Below are positions 30,072-39,531 of a DNA stretch of 64,000 nt, piece by piece. A program made the translations under genes and the position numbers. Position 1 is the first letter of the stretch, and the number at the start of each line of letters is the position of its first letter. This stretch comes from Prevotella multiformis DSM 16608 (lineage in GTDB: Bacteria > Bacteroidota > Bacteroidia > Bacteroidales > Bacteroidaceae), in NCBI RefSeq assembly GCF_000191065.1, contig NZ_GL872283.1, positions 434,885-498,884 of the forward strand, read 5' to 3'. The notes under the pieces were generated by a model. It did no database searches, had not been told where the DNA came from, and worked only from the letters and a program-made list of their open reading frames with translations.

Positions 30072-30509
30072 TCAGTCTTTTTTGATGTATTCGCCTTTGT
30101 CATTGAAGTCTTTCAGACGGCGGACGAATGAGGTGGGAAATATGGGATAGATGGCCTGGATGTTCTCAACGCAGGAGAAGCACTCTCGCACCATCATAAA
30201 CACGCAAAGATAAGTTCCTATCCACTGGGTAGTACCGACCACACTTCCATTCACCTTAAAGTTGGCAAGTACGTTGGAAAGGATGAGCAGCAGGATGTAG
30301 ATAGCAATCTTCTTGCTGAACTTACTGAAGAAGGCCTCGCTTGAGGCATCTTTGTGGAGGAGATGCTTCCACACGCTTAGGATAGTGTCGATGATGATAG
30401 CGACGCCTATCCACTTGGCAAACTCCCAGTCCTGATAGAGGTACTGCGAGTAGTCGGCCACTATGGAGAGTGGCAGTGAAACGATAGATATCATGGGTAG
30501 CTTTTTCAT
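30072..30509 (-). CDS. Phage holin
   Basis: 145 aa with an N-terminal hydrophobic segment and central membrane helices (WIGVAIIIDTILSVWKHLL, IAIYILLLILSNVLANF, WIGTYLCVFMMVRECFSCVENI) and a charged C-terminus (RRLKDFNDKGEYIKKD). The DTILSVWKHL and ECFSCVENI segments fit the toxin-secretion/lysis holin (holin 4) family. First gene of the holin-lysin-spanin cassette. Confidence 0.85.
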   Translation of the reverse strand: MKKLPMISIVSLPLSIVADYSQYLYQDWEFAKWIGVAIIIDTILSVWKHLLHKDASSEAFFSKFSKKIAIYILLLILSNVLANFKVNGSVVGTTQWIGTYLCVFMMVRECFSCVENIQAIYPIFPTSFVRRLKDFNDKGEYIKKD

Positions 30510-30546
30510 TGTAATCTGTCTTTAATCGTGTTACAAAATTACTTTA

Positions 30547-31128
30547 CTACGTCTGTTTGCCAAAGGACCGACTGAGGAGGTGAGTTCCGAGCGTGTCCGG
30601 AGCAACACAGGAGAGCATCAGCGTCCACCCGACAGAGGATAATTCCGTGGCCACGAAGGGAATGATCTCCGCTTTGTCGAGTTCGCCCCGGGAAATCCAC
30701 TCGATATTACCTTCTTCAGCGTCAGCTATCATCCAAGCGTGAATCTTGGAGAGCAGCTGGAGCGTCCGGTCGGAAGCAAGCATATATTCGGCAGCGTCCG
30801 CACGGTTCGGCATCTTGTTCGCCACGGTGATGGCAATGCGCTGGGTTATCTGATAAGAGTTGCGCCCATCGGCAGACATATTCAGTTCACCGTAGTCAAC
30901 GAACAGGAACGAACCTACCAGCTTATCGATACGCTGCTTCAATTCATCGAATGACTGCCCATAGACATAGTTGGCTATTTCAGGAAGTCGCGACACATTG
31001 GGAAGTTTATCAAGTGACTCCGCAAGGTCATTATAACCAGGGAAGTCACTCGCACCATTGGTAAGAATAGCACGAACACCCTCTTTTGACGGATATTGTG
31101 CGAAATAGAGAAACTGATTTTTAATCAT
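30547..31128 (-). CDS. Phage head-tail or tail-completion protein candidate
   Basis: 193 aa, not recognised by motif. Overlaps the upstream gene by 4 bp and is the last structural gene before the lysis cassette. FLFVDYGELNMSADGRNSYQITQRIAITVANKM is a beta-rich core like that of tail-terminator proteins, and KIHAWMIADAEEGNIEWISRGELDKAEIIPFVATELSSVGWTLMLSC follows. The assignment rests on gene order and is tentative. Confidence 0.65.
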   Translation of the reverse strand: MIKNQFLYFAQYPSKEGVRAILTNGASDFPGYNDLAESLDKLPNVSRLPEIANYVYGQSFDELKQRIDKLVGSFLFVDYGELNMSADGRNSYQITQRIAITVANKMPNRADAAEYMLASDRTLQLLSKIHAWMIADAEEGNIEWISRGELDKAEIIPFVATELSSVGWTLMLSCVAPDTLGTHLLSRSFGKQT

Positions 31129-32093
31129 AATATCTTATCGATTACAGAGATAGGCAACCCCACCTCCTCACTGATTTTTAATTTATCCCAGCCAAAACCC
31201 TTCATATCCTTGACCGCATCGATAGTCTTCTTGCGCAGCACCTTCAGATAAGTAAGTACGTTCATCTGTTCTATCTGTTTTGCGTCGCCAAGTCCCTCCT
31301 TGGATAGGTCGTAGAGTGCATCAGAGGCATCGGTGGTGATAGGCTGCTTGGGCTTATGAACGAACTTAGACAGGAGAGAAAATGAAGTCTTGCTGAATAG
31401 ATAATTATTGAATGCCTGAAAATTAAACGATATAGCCGTGAGCGTTTCGAGAGGGAGTTCAGCGAAATCGTTAGCTAATTCGTGTGCGCGTTCGGAATGA
31501 TACTCTTTCTCGGTATAGTAGAGAATGGCGGCGAGCAGCGGGAGCGACTCTTCGCCCCGCTCGATAAGTGCTTGCGCCTCGATATACTGAAGAGCAGTAA
31601 GCGAGCAGGTAAGCATACTGAAGCCTGTTTCAATTCTATATCCATGATAAGAACGCTCACCAATCCGAACAGAAGGGATGAGCTGCGTACAGAAACAGAG
31701 GTCGATTACATACTGATAATCGAGACGGCGCAGCACGCGTGCAAGCGGTATGTGCAGGCGGTAAGGATCTACACGACGACACAACTCGTAAGTCTCCTCG
31801 TCGACACCATCCAATACGCTATTGTTATCAGGATAGTTAATCTGAAACATGAACGTAAGTTGCTCGGAGATTGCGACGAGGTTAGCAATCTGTTCTTCAG
31901 AATGGAACTTGCGCTTATCCCATCCCATGATGTCGCATAACCAGTTAATCCGAACCTCTCCTGCGGATAGTTCGCCGGCTGCCATACGAAGGAAGTCACC
32001 CACAAGTCGGATATACTGGCGGTCGGTCATCGCATCCCAACGGTTAGGAATGCGATGTATCTCACCTTTATATACAAGTTCAATATCCTTCAT
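31125..32093 (-). CDS. Conserved phage structural-region protein (322 aa)
   Basis: Starts MKDIELVYKGEIHRIPNRWDAMTDRQYIRLV and is largely helical; the last residues (KISEEVGLPISVIDKI) look like a helix-turn-helix. A TAATG joint links it to the 296-aa connector-like gene. Genes with this beginning are common between portal and lysis genes of Bacteroidetes prophages, but I know no function. Confidence 0.65.
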   Translation of the reverse strand: MKDIELVYKGEIHRIPNRWDAMTDRQYIRLVGDFLRMAAGELSAGEVRINWLCDIMGWDKRKFHSEEQIANLVAISEQLTFMFQINYPDNNSVLDGVDEETYELCRRVDPYRLHIPLARVLRRLDYQYVIDLCFCTQLIPSVRIGERSYHGYRIETGFSMLTCSLTALQYIEAQALIERGEESLPLLAAILYYTEKEYHSERAHELANDFAELPLETLTAISFNFQAFNNYLFSKTSFSLLSKFVHKPKQPITTDASDALYDLSKEGLGDAKQIEQMNVLTYLKVLRKKTIDAVKDMKGFGWDKLKISEEVGLPISVIDKIL

Positions 32094-32983
32094 TATGGTA
32101 GCATTATAATATTATCATCAGGATGATTGTATGCTGAATTAGAGCAGAAGTCCACTGAGGCATCTGTAGAGAGCAGCGTATCTGCATTCGAGATGAGTTC
32201 CTCTGCTTCGAGGTCGAGCCGATCAGCAAGAGCAAGCGCAGCGTCGTGTTCGTCCTTGCCCGTGCGTGAAGCGTGACTATCATCGAAGAGATTACGGATA
32301 GTCGGAGGAAATTCCAAGATGTCGAAGCGACGGAGCGACTTAGCAACGGTCTTCTTGAGCAGTGCGAGCGTCAATATCGGGTCTACCCGCTCACGGTTCT
32401 CATCCGTGAGTCTATCGTAGTAAGCAGACAGACGTTCGTCGAGCGTCTCCTTCTGTAAAGGGAGAATACGGAAGAAGAAGAAGTAAGAGAGGTCTATTGG
32501 ATAGATGGAGTCGAATGCTTCGGTCGTCTTTATCTTGCAACTGTCGATTATCTTGTAATATCGTGATTTTTGCCACAAAGCAGCTGGAGAGTCGGTATTT
32601 TCACTCGTCACCTCGGTAGACATCAGGCGTTGAATGACAGAATCCATCGCATTGTAGTAATTGTCCATATACGCACGCTTCATCCCTTCCATCTCGTACT
32701 TATAGACGTCTACATGGTTCTTCCTGCGATTGATGCTGTCGAAAATCAGCTGTGACGCCATCGTCATGTTCGCCACAGCAGAACGCAGGGGCTCTGTGAG
32801 TGTTTCATCAGAACTGCTGACGATGGCATTGAACACCTCTGCGGTGATGATGGTTTCAACACGCTTGCGAGCGGTAAGACCTGACGAAAGCAGGTCGTTC
32901 AGGTCCATATTCGTTTCGACACCTGGAGCGTACTTGCTGAACGAACCAAAATCCTTGAAAATATCTACTAATACATTCTTCAT
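32093..32983 (-). CDS. Head-tail connector-like protein (DUF6712-like)
   Basis: 296 aa, helical, with ERIIT-type repeats absent and no enzymatic motif. VETIITAEVFNAIVSS, ANMTMASQLIFDSINRRKNHVDVYKYEMEGMKRAYMDNYYNAMDSVIQRLM resembles the helical adaptors that dock on the portal. I recall this pattern as DUF6712, with moderate certainty. Overlaps the portal gene by 4 bp. Confidence 0.65.
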   Translation of the reverse strand: MKNVLVDIFKDFGSFSKYAPGVETNMDLNDLLSSGLTARKRVETIITAEVFNAIVSSSDETLTEPLRSAVANMTMASQLIFDSINRRKNHVDVYKYEMEGMKRAYMDNYYNAMDSVIQRLMSTEVTSENTDSPAALWQKSRYYKIIDSCKIKTTEAFDSIYPIDLSYFFFFRILPLQKETLDERLSAYYDRLTDENRERVDPILTLALLKKTVAKSLRRFDILEFPPTIRNLFDDSHASRTGKDEHDAALALADRLDLEAEELISNADTLLSTDASVDFCSNSAYNHPDDNIIMLP

Positions 32984-34449
32984 GACTGCTGCTGATTTAG
33001 TCTGTCTTTCGGTGCGATGTCTTCCTGTCGCTGTGGCACTTCACGGTAGAAACCGATGCGATAGCCCTGCTTATAGAGCTCGGGGAAGTTCAATCGGAGA
33101 GCGAGATTAAACGGTTCTGCGCATATCTCGTCCTCTGGTGTGAGCGACATTATATAGATAAGGTAGTTATAGTAAGCGTCAGAACCCGACTTGCTGATCA
33201 CACCGTCCTTGCTGACGGCCGTGATGGATGCATCCAAGCCGACACTTGACAGCAGGGCTTCTTCAGCTCGCTTATCGTAGGAAATCAACGCCTCGATATA
33301 CTCCTTATACTTCAGGTCGATGGTCTCAACCTTCCACTGCTGCTCGTTGCCCGAGCTGTCCATGAATGAAATAGAAGAGTAGGCCTTGCCTTGATTGTCA
33401 GCACCGCTCAGATAGTCGCCTATCTTGCGCAGCTCCAATCGCATATACTCAACCAATAGCGACTCGCGGTATTCCGTACCGATGCTGATGCCGTTGTACT
33501 TGACGAGATCCTGCTTCTTGGAATTGCGTATTTTATTCTCCTCGCACAATTTCATCAGCTGATTGCGCTTACTCGATACCCACGCATTCGGGATAATGAT
33601 GTGTATCTTCGCTGCAAGGGAATTACGCAGGAAGGAGTTAATGTAGGAGGCGGTCTTATTGCTTCCTTGAATATATGGACGTGCGCCCTGATGTGTCTCG
33701 TTCACTCCATAGAACTCGTCGACTGATTTTTCTCTGTGGTGCGACACGGCAGCATAGAGATAGTTGTCAACTTCTGACAATGCGAACTTAGGATATATCT
33801 TGTAGTTACCCATGCCGTATGTCCACCGTCCTACAGCTATGTTGTTAAAGTCTCCATAGTTAATCTGATCGTAGGCTACATCCTTACGAGTAGTAGCAAG
33901 ACGGCAGTGCTTATTCTCCAAAGGTTCCAATCCAGCCACAGGTGGCATACCGATACGCTTACCACGTGAGAACCGCCACTTGACGAAGTAATCACCAAAC
34001 CAGTAATAGTTCTTGATACAGGTCTTGGCGAATTCCTGTGCAGATGTTTCCATACCATGCTCCTGCCAGGAGTTCAACCACTCATCCCACGCAGGCAGTG
34101 CGGTGTACTCACGCCGCAGCTTACCACCTTCTACAGTCTGCATATAGGCGCATGGTCCATTACCATAGAGCATCTTAATCTCCTTGCTATACAGGCGAGG
34201 CAGCAGGCGGTTCTGCTTTATCTCCATCGTTACCTCTTCACACAGCGCGTTGTTCATACCGCGCATACACACCTGGTATCCGTTCACGCTCATCCACTGG
34301 TGTTCGTGCAGGAACGGATGCCTGCCCTGCGGCACGAGCAGCCCAGGCGCATTGAACACCTGCGGTCCCTCTCCTATTTGGAAGGAGAGCACGTTGCCGT
34401 CCGTGACGTATGTGCCGGCGTTGCCGTATAGTTCGATACTGTCTGTCAT
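32980..34449 (-). CDS. Portal protein
   Basis: 489 aa from the ATG at 34449, which overlaps the upstream stop (ATGA); a TTG two codons earlier is the alternative. WAREISR-type gene precedes it. Features include MKQNRLLPRLYSKEIKMLYGNGPCAY-like text split in strands, CIKNYYWFGDYFVKWRF, VAGLEPLENKHCRLAT, SYINSFLRNSLAAKIHIIIPNAW, SISFMDSSGNEQQWKVETIDLKYKEYIEALISYDKRAEEALLSSVGLDASI. These are typical of Bacteroidetes phage portals. The dodecameric ring would lie at the capsid vertex, next to the terminase gene. Confidence 0.75.
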   Translation of the reverse strand: MTDSIELYGNAGTYVTDGNVLSFQIGEGPQVFNAPGLLVPQGRHPFLHEHQWMSVNGYQVCMRGMNNALCEEVTMEIKQNRLLPRLYSKEIKMLYGNGPCAYMQTVEGGKLRREYTALPAWDEWLNSWQEHGMETSAQEFAKTCIKNYYWFGDYFVKWRFSRGKRIGMPPVAGLEPLENKHCRLATTRKDVAYDQINYGDFNNIAVGRWTYGMGNYKIYPKFALSEVDNYLYAAVSHHREKSVDEFYGVNETHQGARPYIQGSNKTASYINSFLRNSLAAKIHIIIPNAWVSSKRNQLMKLCEENKIRNSKKQDLVKYNGISIGTEYRESLLVEYMRLELRKIGDYLSGADNQGKAYSSISFMDSSGNEQQWKVETIDLKYKEYIEALISYDKRAEEALLSSVGLDASITAVSKDGVISKSGSDAYYNYLIYIMSLTPEDEICAEPFNLALRLNFPELYKQGYRIGFYREVPQRQEDIAPKDRLNQQQS

Positions 34450-34763
34450 AACCAATTTATCTTATGTAGTTTATATCCGTCCTGCGGGAAGCCCATATAC
34501 CTGATGAGGATGCGATAGCACATCTTCGGGTTGCCGTCTCCGTCCGTGAAGAGAAAGTAGTTCTCTGAATCCACTGCGAACCTGTCCTCCGGCAGCTGCG
34601 TACGGTACTTGCAATGTTCCTTTATCACTATCTGCTCGCCTGCCATACCCTGTGAACGGGAGTAGGGAAAGAAACACAGCGTGAAGTCGCCCTGCGGCAC
34701 CCTGCTGATCTCCCTCGCCCACTGCATCGCATCGATGCCGTTCATCTCGATCGTCTTTCCCAT
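34446..34763 (-). CDS. Small phage protein between terminase and portal
   Basis: 105 aa from the ATG at 34763 (MGKTIEMNGIDAMQWAREISRV); the codon before it is GTG. Beta-rich end with FLFTDGDGNPKMCYRILIRYMGFPQDGYKLHKINWL. Unrecognised. A 268-bp gap separates it from the terminase stop. The gap holds a small GAAATT-ATGC-AATTTC hairpin (34790-34805) and no gene. Confidence 0.65.
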   Translation of the reverse strand: MGKTIEMNGIDAMQWAREISRVPQGDFTLCFFPYSRSQGMAGEQIVIKEHCKYRTQLPEDRFAVDSENYFLFTDGDGNPKMCYRILIRYMGFPQDGYKLHKINWL

Positions 34764-35031
34764 CACCTGCGAAATTATGCAATTTCACTCCTTTCGCAAA
34801 GGACGGAGGAACAGCCCCTGCCGTCATATTTCCCGCCTTTTGCGAGGTTGCACCTCAATACGCCGAATCAGCGGTGCGTGGTGATTTCCGTTGTTTATTT
34901 AATTTTGTTTTTTGTTTTCAAAACGTAAACCGTTGACTTTCAATAAAGTGAGTTTTTGACCTCTGCAAATAACCCTCGTTATTGTCGATTTTCAGACACT
35001 TATTATATTATATCCGCTACATTATCAGGCG

Positions 35032-36804
35032 TTAAATAGTGAGATTTTCGGGCAAATCATCGGGATAACTGCTTAGTTCCTTCTTGATTAGGTCAGAATA
35101 AAGACCATATAAAAGGTAAATCATCGCACTTGGAAGCTGTGTTGTCAGTCCTGGTCTTCGCTTGAGTTCCTCCTTCTTCTCTGATGCTTTGTCGAGTTCT
35201 ATTTTACCGTTTGTTTTTTTCAACGGACTGATAAGAATAGCACTGCAAAGGTTAGGGCATTCGTTCTCATCAATGCGTACCTTCGGAAGTAAAGGAAGCC
35301 TCTCACCAAAGAGCAACTGACAAAGGCGGAACTGCTGCCAGTGGTAGATGGTAGGAGCACCGTCGTTGTAAAGAATAACAGAAAAGCCGTAACTCTCTAA
35401 GGCTGCCTTCATCGTCAGTGAGTCAGTAGTTATCTGCTCTAATTCCTCACGTGTCTTGTTACCAGCACGGTCGGGATAAAGGTGGATAATCTTGTTTACC
35501 GCATCAGTACCAAAGAAAGAATACACCTGCTGTGCAAGGTTCTGCTGGTCATCGGGTATGTATGCCCAAAACTCCTTGATGATGTCGAAGCGACTACCAT
35601 AATCTTTCTTCTGTCCGACAATGAGCGATTGGAAGTTACCAGGGTCATACCCAATGTAGAGCGGTTCACGCTTATCGTAGTGACGAAGATAGCGAGCGGT
35701 CAGGGTGAAGTGGTCCTTGAGGTTCAGCTTCAGTATCTGGTCATAGATATAGCTGTCTTTGAACTGGTGTCGCTCGTGGTCGTAGGTGGTGAAGAACTTG
35801 TTAGTCACCTCCTTGTGTCGAATAGCACAGATAGCAGTCAAGAACTCATCCATGTCGAGCGTGTCGAGCTGGGTCTTGAAGAACTTAGGACCGAGAATGT
35901 CCTTATTGCAGAAAGATGAAGCACGGATATAGTAGATTGCGTTCCTTCGCATATCCGCTAATCGTGGTTTCCATCGTGCAACAAAGGCGTTAAGGCGTTC
36001 ATTCTCCAGTCTGATTTTCTCCATTGTGACTGGGTTCTTCGTATTACGAAGTTCCTGCTGAAGCATAAACTGCTTGTAGAGCGACTGATTGATAGCGAGC
36101 GATACACTGGCTATCTCCTCGATGAGTTGTCGGTCCATCTTGTTTTCGTATTCCTCAAACCAATCGTCCTCACCAAGGTCGACACGTGCGGTATCACTCA
36201 CACCTGTTACGCCTTCATAGTAAGCAGAGCGACGGATGTCAGCTGAACCACCACGGAGGGAAGGGAAGAGTCGTGACTTTAGTTTCTCTCCGCTGTTGTG
36301 TTTCATCTCCTCGACGAAAGCGTGCACGGCATTACGACCAGCGACACTCTCAGGCTGGTCTGAAGATACTAACTGAAGGTGCGCACCATTGCGAAAGATG
36401 ACCGAGTGCTTGGCGTAGGCAATAGGGTAGCGTGGTCGACGGAAGTGTGAGGGTAGCTTTGCTTCGCCCACCACATAGTCGATACCATACTCCAACATTG
36501 CTCGCTGCTTGCCATTCACGATGACAGGACGAGAGAACGATGCCTGAATGTTAGGCCAGACGTTTGTCATCAGTGCAACATAAGTCTTATGCACAAGGAA
36601 CGAGAGTTCACCAGGCATATCATTCGTTACACGGATAAGTCGGGGAACGATAACGCCCTCCGTCTTACCAGTAGCACGAGCCCATTCTGCATAGAGCATA
36701 TTCGGGTCGATGATGTTCGCTAACAGCTGAACACGGTTCATGTAATAGTGTTCAAAGTCGGCTGTTGGTTGTTCGTCGTTCTGCATTGTCTGTTCGTCAG
36801 TCAT
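35032..36804 (-). CDS. terL: Terminase large subunit
   Basis: 590 aa from the ATG at 36804, which overlaps the upstream stop by 8 bp; longer versions run through the neighbouring gene. N-terminal ATPase: Walker-A-like WARATGKTEG (41-50), PGELSFLVHKTYVALMTNVWP, motif region AGRNAVHAFVEEMKH (Walker B-like). C-terminal RNase-H-like nuclease: LYIGYDPGNFQSLIVGQ with the first metal-binding Asp, then LYPDRAGNKTREE and the last acidic region near KKEELKRRPGLTTQLPSAMIYLLYG. It packages and cuts the genome at the portal. Confidence 0.88.
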   Translation of the reverse strand: MTDEQTMQNDEQPTADFEHYYMNRVQLLANIIDPNMLYAEWARATGKTEGVIVPRLIRVTNDMPGELSFLVHKTYVALMTNVWPNIQASFSRPVIVNGKQRAMLEYGIDYVVGEAKLPSHFRRPRYPIAYAKHSVIFRNGAHLQLVSSDQPESVAGRNAVHAFVEEMKHNSGEKLKSRLFPSLRGGSADIRRSAYYEGVTGVSDTARVDLGEDDWFEEYENKMDRQLIEEIASVSLAINQSLYKQFMLQQELRNTKNPVTMEKIRLENERLNAFVARWKPRLADMRRNAIYYIRASSFCNKDILGPKFFKTQLDTLDMDEFLTAICAIRHKEVTNKFFTTYDHERHQFKDSYIYDQILKLNLKDHFTLTARYLRHYDKREPLYIGYDPGNFQSLIVGQKKDYGSRFDIIKEFWAYIPDDQQNLAQQVYSFFGTDAVNKIIHLYPDRAGNKTREELEQITTDSLTMKAALESYGFSVILYNDGAPTIYHWQQFRLCQLLFGERLPLLPKVRIDENECPNLCSAILISPLKKTNGKIELDKASEKKEELKRRPGLTTQLPSAMIYLLYGLYSDLIKKELSSYPDDLPENLTI

Positions 36805-37444
36805 TCTGTATCTCCTCCACGATTTCAGCTTCCTGTATGTCCGCATCACGCAGCAGTCGCTTCTTCTCCTTCTGCTCGATAGGCAGCGAGTCGATAAGCG
36901 TGACATAAAAACCTTGATTGTGCTTTGCTGCAATGTCCTTGAGACTCTTCTTGGAAAAGCCAAGTTCCTCTGGAGTTAGTTCAGGTGAAATCAAGAAGAG
37001 AACTCCTAAATCCCTGTCAGCTTCTGCTATCTCGGAAGACCTGCGACGGCACTCAAGGGCTGCATCATAGCACGACTTCATACCTTTATAATCGCGATTG
37101 AGGGCGCAGAGTTTAGCAAGATCCTCATACTTATTTGCAAAATTGCTTTCCCAAACCTTTATAGGAACATTGCAATCAACTTGGAAGTAGTTGATTGCTT
37201 GATAGATTCTCGCCATGCAAGTGCGTTCCTCTATCTTTATTCGTTGCTCTGCATTAATACGTAGCTTCAGTTTCTTAGCTGCTCTTGTTATGTTACGTTC
37301 ATGCTCGAATATTTCAGCAGACCATTGTAACTGCTGCAAGAACAGCTTTACATCTTTGGGAATGCCGTCACATTCTCCATTCGTCAAGAATGCAGATATA
37401 AGGTCAGGGTGGATGGAGTCTAACTTCTCAATTTCACTTTTCAT
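36797..37444 (-). CDS. Terminase-region protein (215 aa)
   Basis: Helical and charged: FLQQLQWSAEIFEHERNITRAAKKLKLRINAEQRIKIEERTCMARIYQAINYFQ, then LAKLCALNRDYKGMKSCYDAALECRRRSSE. Overlaps the terminase gene by 8 bp and the 109-aa gene by 4 bp. It could be part of the small terminase or a packaging adaptor; sequence alone does not say. Confidence 0.65.
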   Translation of the reverse strand: MKSEIEKLDSIHPDLISAFLTNGECDGIPKDVKLFLQQLQWSAEIFEHERNITRAAKKLKLRINAEQRIKIEERTCMARIYQAINYFQVDCNVPIKVWESNFANKYEDLAKLCALNRDYKGMKSCYDAALECRRRSSEIAEADRDLGVLFLISPELTPEELGFSKKSLKDIAAKHNQGFYVTLIDSLPIEQKEKKRLLRDADIQEAEIVEEIQND

Positions 37445-37770
37445 ATACCAAATAGTTGTTGGCGGAGGTCTTTCTCAGCACGCTCATTCTTACGCTCTTC
37501 AAGTAAAGTTATAGATTCGTTATCTCCTTTCTCTGCTTTCTTAGCAAGTTCAGCGTCTATGTTGTATTCTCCAAGTGCGAGGCCTTGCAGGTAAGCTTCG
37601 TAATACACATCACCAGGAATAGTTATGCGGTATAGCAATGCTTCTCGCTTGGCTTTTTTTAAGCCAAGCAGCTGACAAATACGTTCGGAGGTGTAGTTTA
37701 ACGCCCCGAACGTTCTGATTTGATTCACATACTCATCTGAAAGAATTTCTTTTTCTGCTAATTCTGACAT
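37441..37770 (-). CDS. Small terminase-like HTH protein
   Basis: 109 aa. NQIRTFGALNYTSERICQLLGLKKAKREALLYRITIPGDVYYEAYLQG contains a helix-turn-helix of the kind that recognises the packaging site, followed by a helical, charged C-terminus (KAEKGDNESITLLEERKNERAEKDLRQQL). Location two genes before terL supports a small-terminase role. Overlaps the methyltransferase end by 13 bp. Confidence 0.6.
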   Translation of the reverse strand: MSELAEKEILSDEYVNQIRTFGALNYTSERICQLLGLKKAKREALLYRITIPGDVYYEAYLQGLALGEYNIDAELAKKAEKGDNESITLLEERKNERAEKDLRQQLFGI

Positions 37771-39083
37771 AGAATTATTTTTTTAGTATCATCTGCCGAT
37801 AAGACTACGCCATCTCTTTCTAACAGAATAGGCTGTTGCGGGAACATTGACATAAATCTTCTTACAGTTGCTGATACATATTTCGGGTCGATTTCCATAC
37901 CATAACCAATGCGGTCCGTCTGTTGACACGCCATTATAGTAGAACCAGAACCCGAGAATACATCGACAACAATATCACCATTCTTCGTACTATTAGTAAT
38001 AGGATATGCCATCAGTGCAATAGGTTTCATGGTCGGATGGATTCTATTAGCTTTTGGCTTATCGAAATTCCAAATTGTAGTCTGCTTTCTGTCAGAGTTC
38101 CAAAAATGAGCAGCACCTGGTTTCCAACCGTATAGGCATGGTTCGTGCTGCCATTGATAGTCTTGCCGACCCATCACAAGAGAATCCTTGACCCAAATAC
38201 AGCACTGTGCAATCTTGAATCCAGCTTCTCGAATAGCCCTACGGAAATTCTCACCTTCAGAGTCTGCATGGAAAACATAAAATGAACCTCCAGCCTTGAC
38301 AATGGAAAACATTACATTAAATACAGACTGCAAGAAGCGAAGGAACAAGTCATTCTCCATAGAGTCATTCTGAATCTTTAGCTTGCTGTCTCCCCCACCT
38401 TCGTAATTAACATTATAAGGAGGGTCTGTTAGAATCATATCTGCAACTCGTCCATTCATTAGGGTAACGATATCCTTTTTCGAGCGACAATCTCCACACA
38501 TCAATCTATTGTCACCAAGTCTGAAAACATCGCCTGGACGAGCAAAGATATCATTATCCTCTTGTGGAAGGGTGTCAACGACGTCCTCTTGTATCTCTGT
38601 TGTATCACTCTCAGAAGTAAACAGTTTATCAGTCCCGATAGAGAAGTCATTTTGTTTCACTTCATAACCAAGATTGAACTTTGCAAGGTCATCGCTACTG
38701 ATATTATATTTCGTGAATAGAAGAGTATCAGGATTCTTCTGGGCGAACTCTGAATTATAAGCCGCTATTTCTTCGACAGCTTCTTTTTTATTAGATGCTT
38801 GGATTTCCTCGTAGGGAATCTCAGGAATTTTGAAACCATAGGAGCGAAGTCCAAGGAGAGCCTTCCTTCGTTGGTGTGCATCAATAATCCACAGTTTACC
38901 GTCAGGGTCTTTCCATACCTTGAATGAATACTTGAAACCACGAGTGATGATGAGCATCTGAAGCTTCGACAGTTTGTCTGCATCAGGCTTTTTGAAGTCT
39001 TCCTGAAGTTCGATAAAAGAGTCCAGCGGGGCAGTCGGCAGACCGCCCAAATTAAAAACTTTTATGCAATTTTCCATTGTCAT
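37758..39083 (-). CDS. ParB-domain / amino-DNA methyltransferase fusion
   Basis: 441 aa. An N-terminal ParB-like domain with WIIDAHQRRKAL (66-76) is fused to an N6-adenine or N4-cytosine methyltransferase. Motif IV DPPY is at 220-223 (MILTDPPYNVNYEGGG); the AdoMet motif DVFSGSGSTIMACQ lies near the end, with HPTMKPIALM before it. That order (IV before I) is the beta class. Such fusions are common in phages and methylate DNA without a partner nuclease. The gene lies between the head genes and terminase, so methylation may be tied to late expression and packaging. Overlaps the upstream stop by ATGA. Confidence 0.9.
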   Translation of the reverse strand: MTMENCIKVFNLGGLPTAPLDSFIELQEDFKKPDADKLSKLQMLIITRGFKYSFKVWKDPDGKLWIIDAHQRRKALLGLRSYGFKIPEIPYEEIQASNKKEAVEEIAAYNSEFAQKNPDTLLFTKYNISSDDLAKFNLGYEVKQNDFSIGTDKLFTSESDTTEIQEDVVDTLPQEDNDIFARPGDVFRLGDNRLMCGDCRSKKDIVTLMNGRVADMILTDPPYNVNYEGGGDSKLKIQNDSMENDLFLRFLQSVFNVMFSIVKAGGSFYVFHADSEGENFRRAIREAGFKIAQCCIWVKDSLVMGRQDYQWQHEPCLYGWKPGAAHFWNSDRKQTTIWNFDKPKANRIHPTMKPIALMAYPITNSTKNGDIVVDVFSGSGSTIMACQQTDRIGYGMEIDPKYVSATVRRFMSMFPQQPILLERDGVVLSADDTKKIILCQN

Positions 39084-39499
39084 GATTTGTTATGCTGTTC
39101 AAGAACCATTTTGAAAAGTCGCTCCTTTTCTTGATATCTTTCGAGGTTCCTTTTATCAGCTCCTCTTTTCTCTTTACGATCCTTGCGCTTGATATACGAT
39201 CTGTAACGCTTGATGTTGTCGAGAACGTTCTTGTGTTGACGGAGGAACTCGGCTGGGTCGGAGCGAAGCAACTTAATGAGCTGGGCTATCTCTGAGCGTC
39301 CGAAGAGTATCGGGTGCTTGCAGAGGAACTTACCAGTATCGTTTAATGATTGCAGCTCGGCAAATGCTTGAAGATTGCGGATGCGCAGTTCTGCCATTTC
39401 AGCAACAGCCTGTGCGGTGGGCTTTGTCTCCAGCAGTTCGTCGAGCTGCTTCATCTTTCGCCAAGTGTTGATGCGGTCGTTATAGATGACAGTCGCCAT
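39080..39499 (-). CDS. Hypothetical phage protein (139 aa)
   Basis: Basic and helical: MKQLDELLETKPTAQAVAEMAELRIRNLQAFAELQSL, IAQLIKLLRSDPAEFLRQHKNVLDNIKRYRSYIKRKDRKEK. No domain recognised. Located between the acidic 175-aa protein and the methyltransferase, 4-bp overlap with the latter. Confidence 0.65.
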   Translation of the reverse strand: MATVIYNDRINTWRKMKQLDELLETKPTAQAVAEMAELRIRNLQAFAELQSLNDTGKFLCKHPILFGRSEIAQLIKLLRSDPAEFLRQHKNVLDNIKRYRSYIKRKDRKEKRGADKRNLERYQEKERLFKMVLEQHNKS

Positions 39500-39531
39500 C
39501 TGAACGTCCGCATCAAGCAGGTTATCCCATT

